From Muribaculaceae bacterium (GTDB lineage Bacteria > Bacteroidota > Bacteroidia > Bacteroidales > Muribaculaceae), in the NCBI GenBank assembly GCA_017620635.1, contig JAGAUV010000028.1, positions 1 to 40,581 on the forward strand: a stretch of 40,581 nucleotides of DNA, written 5' to 3'. Both the position numbers and the translations under genes were made by a program. The notes below the pieces were generated by a model that worked only from the letters and a program-made list of their open reading frames with translations, made no database searches and was not told the origin of the DNA. Shown here one piece after another: positions 24,673-33,287 of this stretch. Position 1 is the stretch's first letter. The number at the start of each line of letters is the position of its first letter.

Positions 24673-25961
24673 AAGCAGATATTCTGTTAGGCCTCCAGTG
24701 GGGCGATGAGGGCAAAGGCAAGATTGTTGATGTCCTTGCACCGAAATACGATATAGTAGCCCGTTTTCAGGGCGGTCCGAACGCTGGCCATACACTCGAA
24801 TTTGATGGCCGTAAGCATGTGCTGCGTTCAATTCCCTCGGGAGTGTTCGCGAGCGGTAGCGGAGCAAATATAATAGGAAACGGAGTAGTGCTTGATCCGG
24901 TCCTTTTCCGTGAAGAGGCCGCAGCACTCGAAGCAGAAGGACTTGACCTCCATTCGATATTGCGCATATCAAAGAAGGCGCACCTTATTCTGCCGACACA
25001 CAGACTGCTTGATGCAGCCGGAGAGCGTGCGAAAGGATCGTCGAAGATCGGTACTACCGGCAAAGGCATCGGCCCTACATATACAGATAAGGTTTCGCGT
25101 CACGGTCTGCGTGTCGGCGATGCCATAGGCCCGGATTTCATTGAGCGATACCACGCTCTTCGCGATCGTCATTTTGCGATGCTTAAAGCAGCCGGAGCTG
25201 AGATACCTGCTAATTTCGAAGATTTAGAAACCACATGGCTCGAGGCTGTGAAGTATCTTTGCGGTTTCCGCCTTACCGATACCGAGCATTATGTAAACAA
25301 AGCGCTTGACGATAACAAAAGCCTACTCTGTGAAGGAGCCCAGGGTACAATGCTTGATATCGATTTCGGGTCATATCCGTTTGTAACATCAAGCAATACC
25401 GTGGCTGCCGGCGCATGCACCGGCCTTGGTCTCGCACCCCGTCGCATCGGTAAGGTATACGGTATATTCAAGGCTTACTGTACCCGTGTCGGCAGTGGTC
25501 CCTTCCCGACTGAACTTTTCGATGAGACCGGCGCGGAGATCCGTCGCATAGGTCATGAGTTCGGTGCTGTTACAGGACGTGAACGCCGCTGTGGCTGGCT
25601 CGACCTCGTCGCTCTGCGCTATGCGGTAATGATCAACGGAGCTACCGATCTGATCATGATGAAGAGCGATGTACTCGACGGCTTCGATACAATCAAGGTA
25701 GCGACATCATATCGCCTGCCCGACGGCAGCGAGACCCGTGATTTCCCGTACAGTATCGGAGATAACGCCGAGGGTTCCGGCTCGATGACACCTGTATATC
25801 AGGAGTTCAAAGGCTGGAAGACATCTCTTGCCGATAAGCGCACATTTGATGAGCTGCCGAAAACTTTTAAAGACTATGTGGCGTTTATAGAAAGTGAAGT
25901 CGGTGTACCGGTAACCATAATATCTGTGGGTCCGGACCGTACTGAAACTATTTTTAAATGA
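24669..25961 (+). CDS. purA: adenylosuccinate synthetase
   Basis: Joins IMP and aspartate with GTP to give adenylosuccinate, the first step from IMP to AMP. The 430-residue protein opens with the GTP-binding loop GLQWGDEGKGKIVD (Asp13 and Lys18 region), then GGPNAGHTLE with the catalytic histidine, and carries SSKIGTTGKGIGPTYTDK, TVAAGACTGLGLAP and GRERRCGWLDLVALRYA. All are classical PurA blocks. It is translationally coupled to the Fur-family gene by an ATGA overlap, so purine synthesis may respond to metal status through shared transcription. Confidence 0.97.
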   Translation: MKADILLGLQWGDEGKGKIVDVLAPKYDIVARFQGGPNAGHTLEFDGRKHVLRSIPSGVFASGSGANIIGNGVVLDPVLFREEAAALEAEGLDLHSILRISKKAHLILPTHRLLDAAGERAKGSSKIGTTGKGIGPTYTDKVSRHGLRVGDAIGPDFIERYHALRDRHFAMLKAAGAEIPANFEDLETTWLEAVKYLCGFRLTDTEHYVNKALDDNKSLLCEGAQGTMLDIDFGSYPFVTSSNTVAAGACTGLGLAPRRIGKVYGIFKAYCTRVGSGPFPTELFDETGAEIRRIGHEFGAVTGRERRCGWLDLVALRYAVMINGATDLIMMKSDVLDGFDTIKVATSYRLPDGSETRDFPYSIGDNAEGSGSMTPVYQEFKGWKTSLADKRTFDELPKTFKDYVAFIESEVGVPVTIISVGPDRTETIFK

Positions 25962-25988
25962 TTGTCATTCAGTTCAACTTTTAAATCT

Positions 25989-27233
25989 ATGGCCAAAGTA
26001 AAACCTTTTCGCGGCATACGTCCGCCTCGTGAGCTTGTGACAGAAGTAGCTTCGCGACCTTATGATGTGCTCAACAGCGAGGAAGCCCGTCGAGAAGCAG
26101 ACGGTAATCCAAAGTCGCTCTATCATATAATCAAGCCGGAGATCGATTTCGCTCCCGGCACCGACGAACATGCCCCAGAGGTGTATGCCCGTGCCGTAGA
26201 CAACTTCAGAAAGTTCCGCGACAATGGCTGGCTTGTGCAGGATAAGAAAGAACATTACTATATCTATGCACAGACTATGGATGGCCGTACACAGTATGGT
26301 ATTGTCGTAGCAGCAAGCGTGGCCGATTATATGGAGGGCCGCATCAAGAAACACGAGTTGACTCGCCGCGACAAGGAGGAAGACCGCATGAAGCATGTGC
26401 GTATAAACAATGCAAATATCGAGCCGGTCTTCTTTGCTTTTCCCGACAACGAAGATCTTGCCGAGGTCATCAGTAAGGTAATAGTCGAGAAGCCTGAATA
26501 TGACTTTGTGGCTCCCGACGGTTTCGGACATAAATTCTGGGTAGTGGACGATTCGCTTAACGACAGAATTACCAAGGCCTTTGCCGGAATACCATACCTT
26601 TATATTGCCGACGGACATCATCGCAGTGCTGCGGCCGCTCTTGTCGGCGATGAGAAGGCAAAACAGAATCCAAATCATCGTGGCGACGAGGAATATAATT
26701 ATTTTCTCGCAGTCGCTTTCCCGGCTTCGCATCTCAAGATCATAGACTACAACCGTGTGGTAAAGGATCTTAACGGGCTTACTCCGGCCGAGTTCCTCGA
26801 GCGTCTTGAGAAGAACTTTGTGGTAATAGACAAAGGCGAGGAGTTATATCGTCCTGAAGCTCTCCATAATTTCGCGCTTTACCTTGAAGGTCACTGGTAC
26901 TCGCTTACGGCCCGTCCCGGAACATATGATGACAATGACCCGATTGGCGTGCTTGACGTAACGATATCCTCAGATCTTATTCTCCGCGATATAATAGGTA
27001 TAACAGACCTGCGAAGCGACAAGAGAATCGACTTCGTAGGCGGTATAAGAGGCCTCGAGGAGCTTAAGCATCGTGTGGATTCCGGCGAAATGGCATTTGC
27101 GCTCGCTTTATATCCTGTCAGCATGGATCAGCTTATGGCAATCGCCGATACGGGTAATATAATGCCGCCCAAAACCACATGGTTTGAGCCGAAGTTACGG
27201 TCAGGGCTTGTAATACATTCTCTTGAGGATTAA
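25989..27233 (+). CDS. DUF1015-family protein
   Basis: A 414-residue cytoplasmic protein of the DUF1015 family, whose biochemical role is not settled. Family features are the N-terminal KPFRGIRPP, the RPYDVLN segment, KHELTRRDKEEDR and the histidine-rich ADGHHRSAAA (about 207-216). An in-frame TTG at 25962 is possible, but the ATG at 25989 fits the family N-terminus MAKVKPFRG. It lies 27 bases after purA and 14 bases before nfo, within an apparent operon. In other bacteria the family is often near serine or phosphoglycerate genes, but that association is not seen here. Confidence 0.85.
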   Translation: MAKVKPFRGIRPPRELVTEVASRPYDVLNSEEARREADGNPKSLYHIIKPEIDFAPGTDEHAPEVYARAVDNFRKFRDNGWLVQDKKEHYYIYAQTMDGRTQYGIVVAASVADYMEGRIKKHELTRRDKEEDRMKHVRINNANIEPVFFAFPDNEDLAEVISKVIVEKPEYDFVAPDGFGHKFWVVDDSLNDRITKAFAGIPYLYIADGHHRSAAAALVGDEKAKQNPNHRGDEEYNYFLAVAFPASHLKIIDYNRVVKDLNGLTPAEFLERLEKNFVVIDKGEELYRPEALHNFALYLEGHWYSLTARPGTYDDNDPIGVLDVTISSDLILRDIIGITDLRSDKRIDFVGGIRGLEELKHRVDSGEMAFALALYPVSMDQLMAIADTGNIMPPKTTWFEPKLRSGLVIHSLED

Positions 27234-27247
27234 ACAGGCATAGCCTG

Positions 27248-28090
27248 ATGAAATATCTCGGAGCCCATATCGAAATAGAAGGCAATCTGTCTGAGATTCC
27301 GGCGGCGGCCGCCTCGATCGGGGCAAAAGCGTTTTCCTTTTGCCCCGGCGATGCCCGTCGCTGGAGTCTGCCGACATATGACGACAGTGCAGTAGCCGAT
27401 TTCATTGCTGCTTGTGCTTCATTTGGATTCGCTCCGGCTCAGATTCTGCCTCACGCATCGCTGTTGCTCAACTTGTGTTCGCCCGACAAGCGAAAACTCA
27501 GTCTCTCGCGAATGTCTCTATGCGATCAGATGAATCTTTGCGCACGTCTGGGCCTGACAATGCTTAATTTCCATCCGGGAGCAACTTTAAAGGAGATGAG
27601 CGAGACTGATGCGGTAGCTCTTGTGGCCGAAAGTATCAACTATGCGCTTGAGCGTACCGGTGGTGTGACTGCTGTGATAGAAAACACTGCAGGACAGGGC
27701 TCCAATATCGGTTATGATTTTGCGCACATAGCAGAGATCATAGCCAGAGTTGAAGACAAGAGCAGGGTGGGTGTGTGCATCGATACCTGTCATGCCTGGG
27801 CGGCCGGTTATGATATGTCGACCGAAGAGGGATATAAACGCACGTGGGATGAGTTTGACAGGCTTATTGGCATGAAATATCTTAGAGGAATGCATATTAA
27901 CGATGCCGTAAGGCCTCTTGGCTCACGTATCGACAGGCACGCGTCAATACGAAACGGCACTATAGGAAACGAATTTTTTGCCATGTTGATGTCTGATCCG
28001 AATATCGATGGCATACCAATGATACTCGAAACTCCCGATCCTTCTTTATGGAAGGCAGAGATTGAATGGCTCGAATCTCTAAGTGCCTGA
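27248..28090 (+). CDS. nfo: endonuclease IV
   Basis: Zinc-dependent AP endonuclease of base-excision repair, which nicks 5' to abasic sites. The 280-residue TIM barrel carries the expected metal ligands: His69 (ILPHAS), His109 (NFHPGA), Glu145 (VIENTAGQG), Asp179/His182 (CIDTCHAW), His216 (HINDA), and Asp229/His231 (SRIDRHASI). All family signatures are intact and the length is standard. It follows the DUF1015 gene by 14 bases. Confidence 0.95.
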   Translation: MKYLGAHIEIEGNLSEIPAAAASIGAKAFSFCPGDARRWSLPTYDDSAVADFIAACASFGFAPAQILPHASLLLNLCSPDKRKLSLSRMSLCDQMNLCARLGLTMLNFHPGATLKEMSETDAVALVAESINYALERTGGVTAVIENTAGQGSNIGYDFAHIAEIIARVEDKSRVGVCIDTCHAWAAGYDMSTEEGYKRTWDEFDRLIGMKYLRGMHINDAVRPLGSRIDRHASIRNGTIGNEFFAMLMSDPNIDGIPMILETPDPSLWKAEIEWLESLSA

Positions 28091-28144
28091 ACATAACCAA
28101 TATTGAATCATACTATAAGATCATACTTACTTAAATACTAAAAC

Positions 28145-29941
28145 ATGAAAAATCAAAGAGATCTAAGTTTCTGGAAATTATGGAATCTTAGCTTCGGGTT
28201 CTTCGGCGTACAGATAGCGTATGCATTACAGAGCTCGCAGATAAGCCGTATATTTTCAACTATCGGCGCCGATCCACACGATCTGAGTTACTTCTGGATT
28301 CTGCCGCCGCTTATGGGACTTATCGTGCAACCTATAGTCGGTAGCGCCAGTGACCGCACATGGACCCGTATCGGACGGCGTCTGCCCTATCTGCTCATAG
28401 GTGCGGCAGTAGCGATAATAGTAATGTGTCTGCTGCCCAATGCCGGCTCCTTGGGCCTGACTATATCGAGCGCCATTATGTTTGGCCTGGTAATGCTCAT
28501 GCTGCTTGATACATCTATCAATATGGCCATGCAGCCGTTCAAGATGCTTGTCGGGGATATGGTAAACGAGCGCCAGAAGGGTCTTGCCTATTCTATACAA
28601 TCGTTCCTGTGCAATGCAGGTTCTGTTGTAGGTTATATCGCTCCATTTGTGCTTGCCTGGTTCCTCAGTAACACTGCGCCGGCCGGAGAAGTTCCGCCGA
28701 CTGTTACGTGGGCGTTCTATCTCGGTGCGATAATACTTGCTCTTTGCGTGGTATATACATTTGCGAAGGTACGCGAGATGCCGCCTCATGAATATGCTCA
28801 ATTCCATGGTATAGATGATACCAAGACGGATAAAGCCTCGTCGGAAAATATGTTCCGTCTTCTTGTCAAGGCTCCGAAGGTTTTCTGGACGGTCGGCCTG
28901 GTTCAGTTCTTCTGCTGGGCGGCATTTCTGTATATGTGGACATATTCTACCGATGCCGTTGCACATCAGGCTTTTAATGCTCCGTCGATGCAGATTGTTA
29001 CCGGTGTCACTATAGATGGCAAAAAGTACGATGACAAGTTTATCTTTAATAATGAACGTCCTGTCATTTCAAATGGTCGTCTCAATATAGCCGGCATAGA
29101 AGTCGACGGTGAGATGACGAGGCCCAATACGGTTGTCTTTGACGGTGATACTCTTGTTCGTGGCGGAGTGCCTGTTGTTACGAACGGTGTGGAAAAAATT
29201 TCGGCAGACCGTATGTTTGCAGAAGCAGGCAGAACAATTAATATCGATGGAAACGATATCCTGCTTACAAAAGGAGCAAATGCAGTGTCTGAGTTTTCTC
29301 TGATATCTCCGGGAACGACTCTTACTTTGGCTCATATAGCAAATCTTGATCAAGGGACAGGCAAGTATGTGCTCGATCAGACAAGCGAGCTTCCTGCAGT
29401 AAACTCTCCTTCAGAGATCGAACTCAACTATAACACAATACTCAATCCATCGACCTCAGAATATCAGAATGCAGGCGACTGGAATGGTATTCTACTTGCG
29501 ATACAAGGTATTGCCGCAGTATTATGGGCTATTGTTCTCGGCGGTGTCAAACGTCGCAAACCGGCATACTCGTTGAGCCTTGTGATCGGTGCAGCCGGTT
29601 TTATCTCGGTATTTTTCATCCACAACCAGTATCTGCTGTGGATCAGCTATGCTCTGATGGGATGTGCGTGGGCTGCGATGCTGTCTATGCCGTTTACAAT
29701 TCTTACAAACGCTCTTTCCGGCGGTAATATCGGTACATATCTCGGATTGTTCAACTGTACGATTACAGTGCCTCAGATTGTAGCGGCATTATGCGGTGGC
29801 GCGATACTGCATTGTTTCCCGGCAGCAGCCAACGGCGCGCCTATGACCCCTGGCATGTTGTTTGTCTCGGGTGTGCTTCTTTTGATCGGCGCAGCTGTCG
29901 TATGGGTAATAAAGGAGACTTACGGTTCTCAAACCAAGTAA
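28145..29941 (+). CDS. SLC45/GPH-type MFS transporter with large periplasmic insertion
   Basis: Inner-membrane sugar transporter of 598 residues, about 150 longer than usual. The N-terminal half is typical: SFWKLWNLSFGFFGVQIAYAL, the TM2-TM3 loop GSASDRTWTRIGRRLPYL, and PFKMLVGDMVNERQKGLAYS. After TM7 (about 248-270) the expected short loop is replaced by about 155 soluble residues (roughly 285-440), before the family sequence resumes at QNAGDWNGILLAIQGIAAV. The insertion is rich in Asp, Gly, Thr and Val with strand-like segments such as NTVVFDGDTLVRGG, suggesting a beta-rich periplasmic domain. The substrate may be a disaccharide. It is separated by 54 bases from nfo and ended by a strong terminator. 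Confidence 0.85.
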   Translation: MKNQRDLSFWKLWNLSFGFFGVQIAYALQSSQISRIFSTIGADPHDLSYFWILPPLMGLIVQPIVGSASDRTWTRIGRRLPYLLIGAAVAIIVMCLLPNAGSLGLTISSAIMFGLVMLMLLDTSINMAMQPFKMLVGDMVNERQKGLAYSIQSFLCNAGSVVGYIAPFVLAWFLSNTAPAGEVPPTVTWAFYLGAIILALCVVYTFAKVREMPPHEYAQFHGIDDTKTDKASSENMFRLLVKAPKVFWTVGLVQFFCWAAFLYMWTYSTDAVAHQAFNAPSMQIVTGVTIDGKKYDDKFIFNNERPVISNGRLNIAGIEVDGEMTRPNTVVFDGDTLVRGGVPVVTNGVEKISADRMFAEAGRTINIDGNDILLTKGANAVSEFSLISPGTTLTLAHIANLDQGTGKYVLDQTSELPAVNSPSEIELNYNTILNPSTSEYQNAGDWNGILLAIQGIAAVLWAIVLGGVKRRKPAYSLSLVIGAAGFISVFFIHNQYLLWISYALMGCAWAAMLSMPFTILTNALSGGNIGTYLGLFNCTITVPQIVAALCGGAILHCFPAAANGAPMTPGMLFVSGVLLLIGAAVVWVIKETYGSQTK

Positions 29942-29957
29942 GCCGGCTATTGTAATA

Positions 29958-30006
29958 CAGACTCCTGCATCTGTCGGATTATGGCAGATGCAGGAGTCTG
30001 CTTTTT
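29958..30006 (+). terminator. strong intrinsic terminator after the MFS transporter
   Basis: A perfect 16-bp stem, 29958-29973 with 29985-30000 (CAGACTCCTGCATCTG and its complement), with an 11-base loop and T-run at 30002-30006. A second small hairpin, CAGGCA/TGCCTG, follows at 30009-30024. The rest of the 245-base gap up to dnaN holds the dnaN promoter and leader. Confidence 0.92.
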
Positions 30007-30085
30007 GACAGGCATGTTTGCCTGAATAAGATGCTTCTTCAGGGTAATGGCTTATGAAAATTTGACAAAAATGCATCGTGAAAAA

Positions 30086-30117
30086 TTTGTGGCGTTGCGG
30101 AATAATTCTTAAATTTG
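30086..30117 (+). promoter_or_regulatory. promoter of the dnaN operon
   Basis: TTTG (30086-30089), 20 bases, then TAAATTTG (30110-30117). Initiation near 30124 gives a leader of about 63 bases before the dnaN ATG. Confidence 0.7.
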
Positions 30118-30186
30118 TAGATTGAAAGAGAGTGCTAAAGCACATTCTCTTATTAACTGAAAAATAATAAACATATATACCGCGAC

Positions 30187-31314
30187 ATGAAATTCAACGT
30201 ATCGAGCAAAGCTCTCTACAACGCCACCTCCGCAGTGAGCAAGGTAATCAATTCGAAAAATGCCCTTGCCATTCTCGACAATTTTCTTATCAACCTGAGC
30301 GGCAACACGCTTACTATAACCGGTAGCGATCAGGAAAATGCCCTGACAGCTCATCTTGAGGTTGAAAATGCAAAAGGCGAGGGTAGTGTCTGCCTCGGAG
30401 CCCGTCGTCTGGTAGAGCTTCTGAAGGAGATTCCAGATCAGGGCGTGACTGTAGATCTCAATCCTGATACACTTGAGATGCAACTGACTTATCAGAGCGG
30501 TCACTATACGTTTGTAGGCCTTCCGGCAGACCAGTATCCTCAGTTTACACCAGAGAGTGCCGGCGAGCCTATAAGCTTCAGCATCGCTACCGAACAGATG
30601 ATCGCCGGCCTTGACAATACAATGTTTGCTGTCAGCAACGACGAGTACCGCATTATCATGCAGGGTGTACTCTTCGACATCGCACCGGACAGCGTCACAT
30701 TCGTAGCAACAGATACACGCAAGCTTGTGCGCTATATCGACCGCCGTACAGCGCCCGGTGTTACAGGCAGCTGTGTCATACCGTCCAAGCCTGCCAACAT
30801 CATCAAGAATGTCTTCGCCAAAGACGAGTCGCTTTCTATTACGATGAATAGCCGTAGCGCTGTAATCGATAGCGGAAACTATACATTCCAGTGCACATTC
30901 CTCAATGGCAACTATCCGGATTACAACCGCGTGATTCCGCGTAACAATACAAATGTACTGACAGTCGACCGTCTGGCTCTGTCGAATGCCGTCCGTCGTG
31001 TAGGTATCTTCGTAGAGGTAGACGGCGGTCTGGAGAAATTCCGTATTACCTCAGAGAATATTCTCATCAAGAGCAATGATCCGAGCCTCTGCACAAGCGC
31101 CCGTGAACAAGTGCCGTGTTCGTACACCGGCAGTGAGCTTACTATCGGCTTCAACGCTTCTTATCTGAATGAGATACTTGGTACAATCAAGAGCAAGGAA
31201 GTGATAGTGAATCTCGGAGATGCCGGCCGTCCCGGAGTATTCCGTCCGAGCGAGGAGACCGAGAACACCGAGCTTGTGATGCTTCTGATGCCCATGACTG
31301 TAGGCGAATTCTGA
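30187..31314 (+). CDS. dnaN: DNA polymerase III beta subunit (sliding clamp)
   Basis: Ring-forming processivity clamp of the replicative polymerase. The 375-residue protein shows the three repeated clamp domains: the N-terminal MKFNVSSKALYNATSAVSKV, the middle LPADQYPQFT and ATDTRKLVRY, and the C-terminal FLNGNYPDYNRVIPRN and VMLLMPM near the peptide-binding pocket. Normal length, no anomalies. Here it is not next to dnaA but heads an operon with a DnaQ-like exonuclease, coaBC, porD, recN and rlmB, an arrangement I believe is shared by other Bacteroidales. Confidence 0.97.
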   Translation: MKFNVSSKALYNATSAVSKVINSKNALAILDNFLINLSGNTLTITGSDQENALTAHLEVENAKGEGSVCLGARRLVELLKEIPDQGVTVDLNPDTLEMQLTYQSGHYTFVGLPADQYPQFTPESAGEPISFSIATEQMIAGLDNTMFAVSNDEYRIIMQGVLFDIAPDSVTFVATDTRKLVRYIDRRTAPGVTGSCVIPSKPANIIKNVFAKDESLSITMNSRSAVIDSGNYTFQCTFLNGNYPDYNRVIPRNNTNVLTVDRLALSNAVRRVGIFVEVDGGLEKFRITSENILIKSNDPSLCTSAREQVPCSYTGSELTIGFNASYLNEILGTIKSKEVIVNLGDAGRPGVFRPSEETENTELVMLLMPMTVGEF

Positions 31315-31315
31315 T

Positions 31316-32092
31316 ATGAAGCTTCAGCTTACCCGGCCCCTGGTGTTTTTTGATCTTGAGACTACAGGGACGAACATAGTGACAGACCGCATAGTCGAGA
31401 TCTCGCTTGTCAAACTCATGCCCGATGGCCGTGTGATAGAGAAAACACGCCGTATCAACCCCGAGATGCACATTCCCGAGGAGGCTACGGCCGTACATCA
31501 TATTACCGACGAGGATGTAGCAGGAGAGCCGACTTTCAAGCAGATAGCATCATCACTTGCCCAACAGCTGAGCAACTGCGATATCGCCGGATTCAACAGC
31601 AACCGTTTCGATGTTCCTCTGCTTGATCAGGAGTTCGAACGTGTCGGTGTAGATTTTGATATATCGCGTGCACGTATGATTGATGTGCAGACGATATATC
31701 ATAAAAAAGAGCCTCGTACGCTTGTCGCTGCTTATAAATATTATTGTGACAAGAATCTGGAGGATGCGCACAGCGCTCTTGCGGATACCCGTGCGACAAT
31801 GGAAGTGCTGCTGGCTCAGCTCGAACGTTATGATGATGTGCCTACGGAAATAGGCGCGCTGGCGGAATATGCCTCGGCCAACCGCAATGTCGATATAATG
31901 GGCCGCATGGTTTATGACAGTAATGGGCGAGAGGTCATCAATTTCGGAAAATACAAAGGACGTCTTGCCGAGGAGGTGCTTGCTACCGATTGTGGCTATT
32001 ACAGCTGGATAATGGGCGGCGATTTCCCCCGGAATACGAAAAAAGCTTTCACGCGCGTATTTATGCGCATAAAGAAAAATGCAAAATCTTAA
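31316..32092 (+). CDS. DnaQ-like 3'-5' exonuclease with ExoX-type C-terminal domain
   Basis: A 258-residue DEDDh exonuclease, probably the proofreading epsilon subunit or a repair nuclease. Catalytic residues are Asp13 and Glu15 in FFDLETTG, Asp99 in NRFDVPLL, and His152/Asp157 in AHSALADTRA. Beyond the nuclease (about 1-175) the C-terminal part contains VINFGKYKGRLAEEV (208-222) and DCGYYSWIMGGDFP, which resembles the small domain at the end of exodeoxyribonuclease X-like proteins. It begins one base after the dnaN stop, so clamp and nuclease are made together. Assignment as the true DnaQ is likely but not proven. Confidence 0.85.
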   Translation: MKLQLTRPLVFFDLETTGTNIVTDRIVEISLVKLMPDGRVIEKTRRINPEMHIPEEATAVHHITDEDVAGEPTFKQIASSLAQQLSNCDIAGFNSNRFDVPLLDQEFERVGVDFDISRARMIDVQTIYHKKEPRTLVAAYKYYCDKNLEDAHSALADTRATMEVLLAQLERYDDVPTEIGALAEYASANRNVDIMGRMVYDSNGREVINFGKYKGRLAEEVLATDCGYYSWIMGGDFPRNTKKAFTRVFMRIKKNAKS

Positions 32093-33287
32093 AGGAAAGC
32101 ATATTATACTTGGTATAAGCGGAGGAATAGCCGCTTATAAAAGTGTGGTGCTGCTTCGTCTGTTGGTAAAAGCAGGAGCAGATGTGCAGGTGGTAATCAC
32201 ACCCAATGGAAAGCAGTTTATAACACCGGTCACGTTGTCGTCGCTTTCCGGCAAACCTGTGATAAGCGAGTTCTTTACAGCCAACACCGGCGAGTGGCAT
32301 TCGCATGTCGATCTCGGTCTGTGGGCTGATGCCATGGTTATTGCACCGGCTACGGCTTCGACAATAGCAAAAATGGCCAATGGAGTAGCTGACAATATGC
32401 TTGTTACGACCTATCTGTCGGCTCGCAGTCAGGTATTTGTCGCTCCGGCTATGGATCTTGACATGATGTCGCATCCCTCGACAGAGCGAAATCTGGCAAC
32501 TCTACGTAATGACGGAGTGATTGTCATAGAACCGGAAACAGGCGAACTTGCAAGTCATCTTGTCGGTCGTGGCCGCATGGAGGAGCCTGAAAAGATCGCA
32601 GAATTACTTAATGCTTTTTTTGCTCCCAAGAATCAGGCTTTATGCGGTAAACACGTCATGATTACAGCCGGACCGACGGTAGAACGCATAGACCCTGTGA
32701 GATATATCAGTAATTTCTCAAGTGGTAAAATGGGCTTCGCACTTGCCGAAGAGGCGGCGTCGCGAGGAGCTGACGTGACTCTGATATGTGGTCCATGTGC
32801 GTGCACGACTTCCAACCCTATGATTAAGAGGATTGATGTTGAAAGTGCCCGGGAGATGCTTGAGGCAGCTGACAAAGCTTTCGACTCCTGCGATGTGGCA
32901 ATTATGGCTGCTGCGGTTGCTGATTATGCACCGGCAGAGTTCCACGACAGAAAGATCAAGCGAGAGCATGAAGATGTAGACAGTATCCGACTTGTTAAGA
33001 ACCCGGACATAGCGGCGTCGCTTGGAAAGAAGAAAAGAGATGATCAGATATTGGTCGGTTTCGCTCTTGAAACCGATAACGGGGCTGCCAATGCAGAGGA
33101 AAAGCTTACCCGAAAGAACCTCGATATGATAGTGCTCAACAGCCTTGCTGATGCCGGTGCCGGATTCGGAACCGACACAAACAAGATAAGCGTATATTAT
33201 GCAGACGGCCGGCCGTCAAATAATTATACACTTAAGAGTAAGACTGCTGTCGCCGCTGATATTTTTGATTGTATAGAGAATCTATGA
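32079..33287 (+). CDS. coaBC: bifunctional CoaBC (Dfp)
   Basis: Two coenzyme A steps in one 402-residue flavoprotein: ligation of cysteine to 4'-phosphopantothenate (CoaB, C-terminal) and decarboxylation of the product (CoaC, N-terminal). The FMN-binding CoaC part has [10 protein letters not shown] (12-21), the active histidine His76 in HVDL and VAPAMD (121-126). The CoaB part starts near residue 190 with [20 protein letters not shown], followed by the GKMG motif. The stretch that normally reads LACGxxGxGRM is [11 protein letters not shown], with Ser159 in place of the usual cysteine. The gene overlaps the exonuclease gene by 14 bases and porD by 4. Confidence 0.93.
   Translation: MQNLKGKHIILGISGGIAAYKSVVLLRLLVKAGADVQVVITPNGKQFITPVTLSSLSGKPVISEFFTANTGEWHSHVDLGLWADAMVIAPATASTIAKMANGVADNMLVTTYLSARSQVFVAPAMDLDMMSHPSTERNLATLRNDGVIVIEPETGELASHLVGRGRMEEPEKIAELLNAFFAPKNQALCGKHVMITAGPTVERIDPVRYISNFSSGKMGFALAEEAASRGADVTLICGPCACTTSNPMIKRIDVESAREMLEAADKAFDSCDVAIMAAAVADYAPAEFHDRKIKREHEDVDSIRLVKNPDIAASLGKKKRDDQILVGFALETDNGAANAEEKLTRKNLDMIVLNSLADAGAGFGTDTNKISVYYADGRPSNNYTLKSKTAVAADIFDCIENL

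Noticed and set aside
30009-30024. Small hairpin CAGGCA/TGCCTG as a separate terminator
   Set aside because: Only 6 bp with no T-run after it; it is better read as an accessory to the strong terminator upstream.
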